Positions 45,587 through 54,149 of a stretch of DNA of 64,000 bases are shown here, in pieces. Within the stretch, counting starts at the first letter, position 1. The number at the start of each line of letters is the position of its first letter. The notes below the pieces were generated by a model, which had not been told where the DNA came from, searched no databases, and saw nothing but the letters and a program-made list of their open reading frames with translations. This stretch comes from CBDFLA01 sp965248915 (GTDB lineage: Bacteria; Pseudomonadota; Alphaproteobacteria; M2410). Location of the stretch: assembly GCA_965248915.1 (NCBI GenBank), contig OZ252216.1:1302001-1366000 (forward strand), written 5' to 3'. The position numbers were made by a program, and so were the translations under genes.

Positions 45587-47416
45587 GTGTTGCGCCTGCT
45601 TAAGACCATGTCAAATTCACTTTTTTGGAATGCAAATCAATTTGTTTGGGGTTATTGGCGTCGGTTTCCCCGTGTCGTTTCGGCCTTGCTTGCTGGCAAA
45701 GTGCTCAAAGTAACCTGCGATGTCTTTTTACCAGTTCTGGCCGGCATCATGATCGATGCCGTTGCCTTAGACAACGCCCAGCTCGCCCCGAGTGCAGAGC
45801 AGATCAACTATGCCTTCCTGGCATTGATCGGCTTTGTCGGTATTGAGACCTTCTACTTCATAAACTGGTTCTGGGTCGACAAGTGTTGGATCTGGCTTGC
45901 AAGCGAAGTTATGACCAAAATGGTCAATGACACTTTCTACCGTGTCCAGCGCTTTAGTACCGATTGGCATGCCAACAGTTTCGCAGGCGCAACCGTTCGG
46001 AAGATCACGCGAGGCAAGTGGGCGTACGATACTTACGCTGACAGTTTCTTCTTCGGTATCCTGCCGACGACACTCATCATCTTCGGGATGACGATTATGT
46101 TTTGGGTTCAGTGGGCTCTCATGGGTCTCTTGCTCCTGACAGGCATTGTCTTACTGATCGGTATGAACGCGGTTCTGGTCACCAAGTACATTGCTCCAGC
46201 AAACAAGGCCTTCAACAAGAAGGACACCCAGTTAGGTGCTGTGTTAGCCGACTCGATTACGTGTAACTCCGTCATCAAGTCTTTCGGTGCGGAGACCCGT
46301 GAAGACGAGCGATTGCATGACGCATCCAATGAATGGCGTATGGGAGCCCGTGGGTCCTGGAACCGCGAGGTCAACACTCACGGCCTTCAGATCACCTTGA
46401 TGCTCATGATGCTGACCGGCATGCTGGGTTTAGGGATTTGGTTCTGGTCTCGTGGAATGGCAACACCTGGACAGGTCGCCCAAGTAATGACGAGTTATTT
46501 CGTCATCAACGGTTACCTGCGTCACATCGGTATGCACATGCGCGATATGCAAAAGGCCATCAACGAGATGGAAGACATCATCGAGTTTATGCATTTGCCC
46601 CTCGATATAGAGGATCGCGACCATGCGACGTCGTTTGTACCTGGACCGGGTGATCTCTGTTTGGAAAACGTCACTTTCCAATATGAGAACCAACCGACCG
46701 CCCTCTATGATAACTTCTCACTCAACATCAAACCGGGTGAGAAAGTGGCCCTTGTTGGCAAATCTGGCAGTGGCAAGAGTACTTTTGTGAAACTCGTTCA
46801 GCGTCTCTATGACTTAAGCGCCGGTCGTATCACGATCGATGGTCAAGACATTGCCGAAGTCACTCAATCGAGCCTACGTGAGGCCATTGCGCTCGTGCCG
46901 CAGGAACCAATCTTGTTCCACCGATCGCTGCAAGAGAACATTGCCTATGGTCGTCCAGGCGCTAAGTTGGATCAGATTATTGATGCGTCTAAACGGGCCC
47001 ATGCTCATGAGTTCATTGAGCAACTTAAGGAGGGTTACGACACCCTGGTCGGTGAACGCGGTATCAAACTGTCAGGGGGTGAACGGCAACGGGTCGCCCT
47101 TGCCCGCGCCTTCCTGGCCGATTGTCCGGTGCTGATCTTGGATGAGGCCACGTCGAGTTTGGACTCACATACAGAGGCTTACATCCAAGAGTCCATGGCG
47201 GATCTCATGGAAGGGCGCACAACGATTGTGATCGCCCACAGATTGTCGACCATAAGATCGGTCGATAGGATACTGGTGTTCGATGGCGGTCGCATCCTAG
47301 AGCAAGGCAGTCATGAAGAACTCATGGCGCAACAAGACAGCCACTATCGCAGCCTTGTGGCGGTTCAAATGCTCGAAGAAACCGCCAAGCCGAAACTAGC
47401 CGATTTGGCTAGCTAG
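45587..47416 (+). CDS. ABC exporter, fused membrane and ATPase domains
   Basis: 609 residues. GTG 45587 is preceded by AGGAG at good spacing, so the longer frame is not used. The first half is a six-helix membrane domain. The second half is a nucleotide-binding domain with Walker A GKSGSGKST, Q-loop LVPQEPILFH, signature LSGGERQRVALARA, Walker B VLILDEATSSLD and the H-loop IVIAHRLSTI. A half-transporter of this type forms dimers and exports lipids, peptides or drugs. The substrate is unknown. Confidence 0.94.
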   Translation: MLRLLKTMSNSLFWNANQFVWGYWRRFPRVVSALLAGKVLKVTCDVFLPVLAGIMIDAVALDNAQLAPSAEQINYAFLALIGFVGIETFYFINWFWVDKCWIWLASEVMTKMVNDTFYRVQRFSTDWHANSFAGATVRKITRGKWAYDTYADSFFFGILPTTLIIFGMTIMFWVQWALMGLLLLTGIVLLIGMNAVLVTKYIAPANKAFNKKDTQLGAVLADSITCNSVIKSFGAETREDERLHDASNEWRMGARGSWNREVNTHGLQITLMLMMLTGMLGLGIWFWSRGMATPGQVAQVMTSYFVINGYLRHIGMHMRDMQKAINEMEDIIEFMHLPLDIEDRDHATSFVPGPGDLCLENVTFQYENQPTALYDNFSLNIKPGEKVALVGKSGSGKSTFVKLVQRLYDLSAGRITIDGQDIAEVTQSSLREAIALVPQEPILFHRSLQENIAYGRPGAKLDQIIDASKRAHAHEFIEQLKEGYDTLVGERGIKLSGGERQRVALARAFLADCPVLILDEATSSLDSHTEAYIQESMADLMEGRTTIVIAHRLSTIRSVDRILVFDGGRILEQGSHEELMAQQDSHYRSLVAVQMLEETAKPKLADLAS

Positions 47417-47427
47417 GCTCCACAAAA

Positions 47428-47462
47428 GACAAAGCCCTTCAGACACTCTGGTGGGCTTTGTC
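47428..47462 (+). terminator. Hairpin after the ABC exporter
   Basis: GACAAAGCCC (47428-47437) and GGGCTTTGTC (47453-47462) form a perfect 10-bp stem with a 15-base loop, 12 bases past the stop. No T run follows, so it may be an RNA-stability hairpin or a weak terminator. Confidence 0.5.
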
Positions 47463-47518
47463 ATATGCGGTGAAGTCATCGTCAAACCATCTGTCACGAT
47501 TTACGGTATGCTCTCACC

Positions 47519-48055
47519 ATGAGCCAGGTTGAATCAGACAAATCAAAAGGACCGCCAGGTGCCCCCTCCCCCTGGGTGGTGCGGTTTGCGCCTTTGGTTC
47601 CGCGAGGCTCCATCCTCGATGTCGCCTGTGGCTCAGGGCGGCACGTGCGACACTTCCTATCGCAAGGTTTTGACGTCACAGCCGTCGATATCGACACGTC
47701 GGCAATCGAAGATCTGCGCTTAGAACCAAATCTGATAATTGTCGAAAGCGATCTCGACAACGCACCCTGGCCCTTCGAAGGTCAGACCTTTAGTGCGGTT
47801 GTCGTCACCAACTATCTTCATCGCCCCCTGCTCCCTGCCCTGATCAAATCCGTCGCGCCGGGTGGGTTACTGATCTATGAGACATTCGCACAAGGCAATG
47901 AACGGTTTGGAAAACCGAAGTCACCAGAGTTTCTCCTAAAATCGGGAGAGCTTCTTGAGGCTGTGCGTGGAAAACTCAACGTCATCGCCTATGAAAACAT
48001 CGAGGAACAACACCCCCGCCCCGCCATGCGCCAGCGCATTTGCGCGCGCCGTTAA
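47519..48055 (+). CDS. Class I SAM-dependent methyltransferase
   Basis: The 178-residue product has the Rossmann methyltransferase motif ILDVACGSGRHVRHFLSQG (motif I), VTAVDIDTSAI, then NAPWPFEGQTFSAVVVTNYL and APGGLLIYETFA. It resembles small tellurite-resistance TehB-like methyltransferases. The substrate is unknown. It starts just after the ABC exporter hairpin. Confidence 0.85.
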   Translation: MSQVESDKSKGPPGAPSPWVVRFAPLVPRGSILDVACGSGRHVRHFLSQGFDVTAVDIDTSAIEDLRLEPNLIIVESDLDNAPWPFEGQTFSAVVVTNYLHRPLLPALIKSVAPGGLLIYETFAQGNERFGKPKSPEFLLKSGELLEAVRGKLNVIAYENIEEQHPRPAMRQRICARR

Positions 48056-48148
48056 CACAGAATCCACCCGCGGGGAGAAAATTATTGGCTTATCCCCACC
48101 GACACATTTCGGCCGATCATGTTGCTCACGCAACAGAAAGAAGCTGTT

Positions 48149-48400
48149 ATGACAAATTCCAAAAATCAAAACTTAAGAACTCTCGTCAATCGCATCAATG
48201 CCTATGTGGCAACGCTGACACCACAACAGAAGTATGATCAATTCGGCGATGTCCACACGGACCTCATAGCCGCAACCGAGATCATGTCGGCAAAGAAAAT
48301 GGGTACCCCTACCCGTCCTACGGCAGATTATGGCACTGGCGTCCAGCGGCACCGCCTCTACAAACATGGAAGTCGAGAATTCAGTTTCAGACAGGAGTAA
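48149..48400 (+). CDS. Small hypothetical protein, first of an overlapping trio
   Basis: 83 residues from ATG 48149 (GAAG upstream; an earlier ATG at 48119 is also open). The sequence is basic and hydrophilic (NLRTLVNRINAYVATLTPQQ), with no signal peptide, membrane segment or recognised domain. Its last 35 bases overlap the start of the next gene in another frame. Confidence 0.45.
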   Translation: MTNSKNQNLRTLVNRINAYVATLTPQQKYDQFGDVHTDLIAATEIMSAKKMGTPTRPTADYGTGVQRHRLYKHGSREFSFRQE

Positions 48401-48905
48401 ACAGCCGGCAAGAAGCATCGGCTACACTCCTCCCAATACAGTTACCGACAATCCCTTTCGCCACATTCCCGCCTATGTCATGCCGTCAGCTAGGTTTGTA
48501 AAGCACTACTACACTGGAAAAGGCCGACCCATCACACTGACTCAAATGGGCATCGCCAGCCAATTTGAGCGAGCCCCTTCGGTAAGAAAGGCGATCAACA
48601 CCTTCCTTGTGGATGTCCGAACCGAAGCCAATCGTCGAGGCGGCAAAGGGGCACAATTCAGTCTTTCAGCAAAAGAGCCCATAAATGTCACTTGGTCCCC
48701 CGGACAATTTGCATTAGGGAATGGTTTTCTAGTATTTTATGCCATATGCAACTATAATGGGTGCCACTTGAGAATCAAATATCAGGACTCCTTTAGGGAC
48801 CCCCTGGATCTAGACGGGGTCTCAATTGCACCACAATGGCTGCGCGAACCAGGAGGAACACCCTATGAGATTTCCCATCGGTGGATCGAGCAATTCAATG
48901 TGTGA
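48366..48905 (+). CDS. Hypothetical protein, second of the trio
   Basis: About 179 residues from ATG 48366 (another start at 48330 is open). It has no signal peptide or membrane segment. Features include an AYVMPSARFVKHYYTGKGRP segment, a Ser/Thr-poor beta-rich middle and the C-terminal IKYQDSFRDPLDLDGVSIAP, then PGGTPYEISHRWIEQF. I do not recognise the family. The tight overlap with a downstream lipoprotein gene suggests that the two are made and act together. Confidence 0.55.
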   Translation: MEVENSVSDRSKQPARSIGYTPPNTVTDNPFRHIPAYVMPSARFVKHYYTGKGRPITLTQMGIASQFERAPSVRKAINTFLVDVRTEANRRGGKGAQFSLSAKEPINVTWSPGQFALGNGFLVFYAICNYNGCHLRIKYQDSFRDPLDLDGVSIAPQWLREPGGTPYEISHRWIEQFNV

Positions 48906-49272
48906 GATAAAAACCAATCCAAAGAGAAGCAGATTGCCTTTCTCGCTGTTCTTAGCTGCGGCTTGTATCTCTGGCCTCTCGGGCTGTGGTCGCGAGGATC
49001 TAGGAGACGGCTACCAACTCGTTGAAGAGTACTCAGAAGCAGTTTTTCTTGCACGGGAAGGTCCAGGCACCGGAGTTCCCGTCTGCTCGCACATTCCGAG
49101 GGCAGCATTCAATAAGCAATTTATTGTCGGATACCATCAGAAACCGGAACCGGTCGGAGCTAAACCATTGCACAAATGTGATTGGGAGGACTTGGGTTAC
49201 TTCATCGTGACCAAAGAGACCGCCGAGCTCGAACTAGAGCTGACAGAAGACGAATTCCTCAATCGTTGTTAG
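48865..49272 (+). CDS. Small lipoprotein, third of the trio
   Basis: 135 residues from ATG 48865, which has an AGGAGG site eight bases upstream and overlaps the previous gene by 41 bases. An alternative start at 48898 gives a shorter signal. The lipoprotein signal has lipobox LSGC. The mature part (GDGYQLVEEYSEAVFLARE, then NKQFIVGYHQK and GYFIVTKETAELELELTED) resembles small DUF3997-like envelope proteins. With its gene pair it could be an immunity-like or accessory partner, but this is speculation. Confidence 0.6.
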   Translation: MRFPIGGSSNSMCEIKTNPKRSRLPFSLFLAAACISGLSGCGREDLGDGYQLVEEYSEAVFLAREGPGTGVPVCSHIPRAAFNKQFIVGYHQKPEPVGAKPLHKCDWEDLGYFIVTKETAELELELTEDEFLNRC

Positions 49273-49310
49273 GAGTTGGGTCTGAAAATCTGCGAAAAGA
49301 TCGTTGAATG

Positions 49311-49342
49311 AAAGAGGGCCGAACCGAGTACACGGTTCGACC
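49311..49342 (-). terminator. Terminator after the thiolase gene
   Basis: On the minus strand GGTCGAACCG and CGGTTCGGCC (49317-49342) form a 10-bp stem with one wobble and a 6-base loop, followed by CTCTTTCATT. It lies about 30 bases past the stop at 49371. The T tract is weak. Confidence 0.6.
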
Positions 49343-49370
49343 TAATTTCCAGATAACTCTGAAAGCAGAT

Positions 49371-50554
49371 TTAAGCCACCTCAAACAATCCTGCCGCGCC
49401 CATGCCGCCGCCAACACACATTGCAACAACCACGTACTTGGCACCGCGACGCTTACCTTCGATCAACGCATGACCCGTCATCCGGTTACCCGACATGCCA
49501 AACGAATGGCCGATGGAAATCGAACCACCATTGACGTTGAGCTTCTCGTCAGGAATGCCGAGCTTGTCGCGGCTGTATATCACCTGAACAGCAAACGCCT
49601 CATTGAGCTCCCACAAGTCGATGTCATCCATCTTCAGGCCATTGCGTTCGAGCAATTTCGGCACCGCATAAACAGGACCGATCCCCATTTCATCCGGCTC
49701 AAGGCCAGCAACTGCCATGCCGCGATAATAACCGAGGGGATTTAGGCCACGTTTCTCAGCGGTCTTAGCCTCCATCAAGACGCATGCGCTCGCCCCATCT
49801 GAAAGCTGCGAAGCATTGCCTGCCGTAATGCACCCACCTTCGCCGATCACCGGCTTAAGTCCTGCCAGGCCTTCAAGGGTCGTGCCCGGACGATTGCATT
49901 CGTCTTTCGTGACAGTCACTTCATGCATGGACTGCTCACCGGTCTCTTTGTTGTACATCACCATTTCACAAGTGACGGGAACGATTTCATCATTAAACTT
50001 GCCGGCTTCCTGTGCGGCAGCGGTGCGCTCTTGACTTTGCAGCGCATACGCATCTTGCGCTTCCCGGCCAATGCCATATCGCTTCGCCACTACCTCCGCC
50101 GTGCCAATCATCGGCATGTGGATGTCTTTGTGCAGGGCAATGAGGTTTGGATCCGGCACACGGTGCAGATTGAAATGCTCGTTTTGGATCAAGGAAATCG
50201 AGTCGACGCCGCCAGCGACGCCAATATCCATGCCATCACATATGATTTGCTTGGCAACCGTGGAAATCGACATCAGACCGGATGAACATTGTCGATCGAG
50301 GCTCATGCCCGACACTTCCACTGGCAGTCCGCCGGCCAATGCAGCCAAACGTCCAATGTTCATACCCTGAGTGCCTTGCTGCATCGCTGCACCAACAACG
50401 CAGTCATCAACCTCACCACCTTCCAGGCCAGCCCGCTCAACCGCGGCGCGGATTGGGTGACCTAACATCGTGGGCGATTCAAGATTGTTGAAAGATCCAC
50501 CCATGGCCTTCGTCAGGCCAGTCCGGCAGTTGAAACGATGACGGCTTCTCTCAT
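49371..50554 (-). CDS. Acetyl-CoA acyltransferase (thiolase), N-terminus frameshifted
   Basis: Thiolase of beta-oxidation, about 393 residues if intact. Present are the nucleophile loop MSLDRQCSSGLMSIS, NEAFAVQVIYSRDKLG, GGSISIGHSFGMSGNRM and CVGGGMGAAGLFE with its second catalytic Cys. The usual start MREAVIVSTA occurs from ATG 50554 but in another frame. It runs out at GLA-stop, while the rest begins near 50504. One extra base in the CC at 50525-50526 would give TARTGLTKAMGGSFNN and a single frame. Either a real frameshift or a sequence error. If translated only from the internal ATG at 50504 it lacks about 17 residues. Confidence 0.88.
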
Positions 50555-50772
50555 TGGAGTGCTCCCTCTAGCATTCTTGTTGTTTTCTGGCTCGCACCCT
50601 AGCGGCATGTTGCACTGCGGAAAAGCGTTTTCTGTGGCCCTAGGGGAACACTGAATACGCGAAGCCAGTTTGCTTTTACCCGCCATTCTTGACACACGCA
50701 CACCCCCATTCGATACTCGCATATCGGGCACCGAAACGGCTTCTCACCAGGTGTCAATGTTGGGGATGGGAA

Positions 50773-51864
50773 ATGAGACAAGTCTTCTTGTTGTTGTGTC
50801 TGATTTCAGCAATGGGCATGCTGATTGATGACGCGTTTGCCGTTCCCGGCATCCACATATCTGCACACGAATATCCCCAACCACCCGACCGCATCAAGAG
50901 CTATGAGAATGCGGTCGAAAGATATGAGAGCGCTCTAAGAGAAGAAGGCCTCACAGACGATCAACTTGGTCACTTCGCATACCGCGCTGGCAATCACGCT
51001 TACGCTGTGTGGAGTTTCGAGGAAGCCAAGGCTTACTTTGATTCCAGTATTGCGTATTTTGAGTCCGCGCACGGCGAGAGGTCAGAAGCACTCCTAAAAC
51101 CGCAATCCGGTTTGGTTCACGCAAACATACAGAGGTGGCGAAGAAACGAGATACGAAGTTCAAGCAAGAAACTAGAGAAAATTGTAACCGCAAACTTCTC
51201 ATATCCTAGCCCTGAAAGGTACGACTACTTTGTTCTACGCGCGCAATCGGCTTTTTCACTTCGTGAGCACCAATGGGCAAAAAACTATCTGCAAAAAGCA
51301 ATTGAAGATGCGATTGCTATTGGTGACGAAGTGCGGACCGCGGATGCATATGTAAAATTGGCGTGGATCATCTCCGGTAAATGGACAAACAGGGACAAGA
51401 AGCACCCAGAAGATTCGACAAAGCACCTTGTCGCCGCTGTTGCACTATACGAGAAGAACTTGCCGCTCAAGCACCCTAAGCGGATACGCGCATACCGCAA
51501 GCTGCATACGAACTACATTATTCGCGGTCAAGGAGACAATGCGAGTAAGTATACGCAATACTACAACGGCGAATGGGGTGTGGATGAAATGAAGATTGGG
51601 CACCCCAGTTATAGCGAACCACCAAGGTTCCCAGATTCTGATTTGCGGATATACCCCTATGAATGGACTATTGTAGAGTTCACAGTTAAGAAAAACGGGG
51701 AGGTCTCAAACCCAATCATTGTTGACTCTGAACCGAAGCGTAAGAATGACAGAAGGTCCAAACACGTCGTTCAACAGCGGAAATTTGAACCCAAACTTGT
51801 TGATGGTATGCCAACTGAACGGCGAGAACGGATCCTAATTTCGTATGTCTACACCTCTAATTGA
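50773..51864 (+). CDS. TPR-like protein with TonB C-terminal domain (copy 1)
   Basis: 363 residues from ATG 50773. A signal peptide (about 23 residues, ending DDAFA) is followed by helical repeats, for example YENAVERYESALREEG, YRAGNHAYAVWSFEEAKAYF and LREHQWAKNYLQKAIEDA. The last 90 residues, TIVEFTVKKNGEVSNPIIVD and QQRKFEPKLVDGMP, are a TonB_C-type domain. There is no proline-rich spanning region as in classical TonB, so the protein is probably periplasmic. The next gene is a paralogue with the same layout. Confidence 0.78.
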   Translation: MRQVFLLLCLISAMGMLIDDAFAVPGIHISAHEYPQPPDRIKSYENAVERYESALREEGLTDDQLGHFAYRAGNHAYAVWSFEEAKAYFDSSIAYFESAHGERSEALLKPQSGLVHANIQRWRRNEIRSSSKKLEKIVTANFSYPSPERYDYFVLRAQSAFSLREHQWAKNYLQKAIEDAIAIGDEVRTADAYVKLAWIISGKWTNRDKKHPEDSTKHLVAAVALYEKNLPLKHPKRIRAYRKLHTNYIIRGQGDNASKYTQYYNGEWGVDEMKIGHPSYSEPPRFPDSDLRIYPYEWTIVEFTVKKNGEVSNPIIVDSEPKRKNDRRSKHVVQQRKFEPKLVDGMPTERRERILISYVYTSN

Positions 51865-51918
51865 CAGGCACAACACAAACTCGCGAAATGGCGCGATAAG
51901 AGCTGGCTGAGAAACTAT

Positions 51919-53004
51919 ATGCGACACTATTTGATTTCGATCCTTTATCTCCTTGTCACAACTATCACATTTTCCGCGCCGGCAATCGCTTCCGACGCAT
52001 ATCAAGAATCGTATCAAGACTCCCAACGACTTGAACGGTCCGGCTCGACCTACGGCGCATTCGAGGTCGCACAACGGGCCTTTGAACTCTCCGAGCAAGA
52101 CGCATCCCTCTCATATGAGAAGAAGATTGAAGTCGCCCTTCATGCGGGCCGTTTGGCGCTACTGGTCGATGCGCCTTCATCAGCACTGTACTATTTTGAA
52201 CGTGCCGCGTGGTACACAGAGTCTCTTTACGGCGTCGATGCACGTCAACTACTTGTCCCGTTGAGCGGTATACTAGAATCCGAAATTGGGCGCTATCCAA
52301 ACTCTGATCGAGAGATCCGCGCCGCGATGAAGCGGTTGGACAAGGTTGCCGCAACACATCTTCGAACACCCAGTAAAGAAAGATTTGACTACTACATGCT
52401 CAAGGCCCAAGCCCTCGCCACACTTCAAAACGGCCAAGGCGCACGAAACTACACAAGAAAGGCCGCCAATGATGCCGAGCACCTTGGTGATGTCATGCAC
52501 ATCGGCGATGCATACTCGCAATGGGGTCTTATTGAACTGCAATACAGGCAGCACACAAGGGCCATCAAAATGTTGAAGAAAGCCTTGGTCCAATATGAAA
52601 CTGTACTTCCTCCAGGCGATGAGAAGATATTGAAAACCCACACAGCGATAGCGGTCGCCTACATCCGTGATCAACGAGCGGGCATGGCGACCGATCACAT
52701 TCAATATGTCGGGATACATCAATCTGAAAAGGATCGAGACAACCCGGAGCCTCTTTATCAGCCGCCCGCAAAGTTTCCCCAACGTGCGGTCAGAATGCGT
52801 AAGAACGGTACGGTGACAATTCAATTTACGATTACTATTGAAGGACGGGTCGTCGATCCAGTAATTTTGGAGTCAGACCCTCCAGGCCTTTATGACGAAC
52901 CCGCAAAGGCCATGGTCAAGCGATGGCGTTACGCACCCCGCGTCGTTGACGGAGAGTTTCGTGAAATGCGGCATACGGTATATTACATGTTCACTGTTAC
53001 TTAG
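51919..53004 (+). CDS. TPR-like protein with TonB C-terminal domain (copy 2)
   Basis: 361 residues with a signal peptide (MRHYLISILYLLVTTITFSA..., cut near AIA), TPR-like helices (YGAFEVAQRAFELSE, SALYYFERAAWYTESLYG, TRAIKMLKKALVQYE) and the C-terminal VTIQFTITIEGRVVDPVILE, then AMVKRWRYAPRVVDGEF of TonB_C. It is clearly paralogous to the preceding gene. The shared ERYDYF/ERFDYY...LRAQ/LKAQ and LP..H/GDEK blocks show this. The gap between them is 54 bases, so they probably form one transcript. The paralogues may have diverged for different partners. Confidence 0.8.
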   Translation: MRHYLISILYLLVTTITFSAPAIASDAYQESYQDSQRLERSGSTYGAFEVAQRAFELSEQDASLSYEKKIEVALHAGRLALLVDAPSSALYYFERAAWYTESLYGVDARQLLVPLSGILESEIGRYPNSDREIRAAMKRLDKVAATHLRTPSKERFDYYMLKAQALATLQNGQGARNYTRKAANDAEHLGDVMHIGDAYSQWGLIELQYRQHTRAIKMLKKALVQYETVLPPGDEKILKTHTAIAVAYIRDQRAGMATDHIQYVGIHQSEKDRDNPEPLYQPPAKFPQRAVRMRKNGTVTIQFTITIEGRVVDPVILESDPPGLYDEPAKAMVKRWRYAPRVVDGEFREMRHTVYYMFTVT

Positions 53005-53030
53005 TCTCGTAGCTGACGCAGGACCACTAC

Positions 53031-53663
53031 ATGAGCACTCGCCCTCAGATAGACCACATCGTCTATGGCACCCACGACCTTGAACAAGGCATTCAGGCTA
53101 TTGAAGGCCTGACCGGCGTTCGGGCCGAGTTCGGCGGTGCCCATGAAAGCTTCGGTACCCACAATGCCCTTATGTCACTCGGGTCCAGCATCTACCTTGA
53201 GATCATTGCGCCAGACCTGAGTCAACCAAAGCCTCAAACACCGCGACCCTTTGGGATTGATGATCTCAAACAGCCCGGCCTTGTCGGGTGGGTCGCCCAT
53301 ACCAACGACATTGAAGCGCAAGTTGCGGCTTCGATCGCAGATGGCTACAACCCAGGTGACGTTGTTGTGGCAAGCAGAACCAAACCAGATGGCGGTTCGG
53401 TATCTTGGAAGCTCACAGTTGGCGACCCTTTGTTTACAGGCGGCGCTGTTCCCTTTCTCATCGATTGGCGCGACGCTGACAGTCCAGCCCTCTCAACACC
53501 GAAGGGATGCGAGTTTCTTTCCTTGGAAATCTACTCATCCGAAGCAGATCACGTGAACAACTGCCTCAAGGCGTTGCAACTCGACATACGCGCCCAACCG
53601 TCCGAGCGATTTGAGCTGTCAGCGGAAATTATGACCCCAAAAGGGAAAGTCAAACTGAGCTAG
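53031..53663 (+). CDS. VOC-family (glyoxalase-like) protein
   Basis: 210 residues. The N-terminal QIDHIVYGTHDLEQGIQAIE is the first beta-alpha-beta unit of the Glyoxalase_3-like VOC fold. GTHNALMSLGSSIYLEIIAP follows, and the metal-ligand-like His and Glu positions fit. It may bind a metal and a small molecule. Function is unknown. It follows the TPR-TonB_C pair and is convergent with the bufferin operon. Confidence 0.8.
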   Translation: MSTRPQIDHIVYGTHDLEQGIQAIEGLTGVRAEFGGAHESFGTHNALMSLGSSIYLEIIAPDLSQPKPQTPRPFGIDDLKQPGLVGWVAHTNDIEAQVAASIADGYNPGDVVVASRTKPDGGSVSWKLTVGDPLFTGGAVPFLIDWRDADSPALSTPKGCEFLSLEIYSSEADHVNNCLKALQLDIRAQPSERFELSAEIMTPKGKVKLS

Positions 53664-53669
53664 TCCGGC

Positions 53670-54134
53670 CTACATCATCTTCTTCTTGATGAGATGGTCA
53701 CAAGACAGCACTCCGGGTCCCCTGGCAATGAGATAGGTTAACGCGGTTGCCCAGGTCAAGTGAACGACCCATGCCTGCGGATAGACAAGAAACTGAATAA
53801 CCAGTGTCATGATCAACAGCGCTGTCGCCCCAAACCGTGTAGCCAGACCTAAGATCAAAAGGACGGGAAAGAAGTGTTCCGCAAAGGCAGCCATGTGTGC
53901 GGCAAACACAGGCGAAATGAGAGGCAAGTCATATTCATATTCAAACAGGAAGATGGCCTGCTCGGTCACCTCAAATCCATTCACCTTGGTTTGGCCGGAT
54001 TTCCAAAAAACGGTCGCCATGGATAGGCGCGCCATGATAGCAATCAGAGAGCCAGGAATATTGTCGGCCAGAGATACCGCACGGTTTACAAGTCCTTTGA
54101 GTCCCGATTGGTTGTTGTTCGATACCATGGCCAT
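53670..54134 (-). CDS. bufD: BufD-like DoxX-family membrane protein
   Basis: About 154 residues. Four hydrophobic segments include MARLSMATVFWKSGQTKVNG and FAEHFFPVLLILGLATRFG, the DoxX pattern. It is the last gene of the bufA-bufB-bufC-bufD cluster. In characterised bufferin operons the DoxX gene is an accessory whose role is not firmly known. ATG 54134 has GGGAGG upstream. The gap to bufC is 15 bases. Confidence 0.85.
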   Translation of the reverse strand: MAMVSNNNQSGLKGLVNRAVSLADNIPGSLIAIMARLSMATVFWKSGQTKVNGFEVTEQAIFLFEYEYDLPLISPVFAAHMAAFAEHFFPVLLILGLATRFGATALLIMTLVIQFLVYPQAWVVHLTWATALTYLIARGPGVLSCDHLIKKKMM

Positions 54135-54149
54135 CAAGGCCTCCCATTA

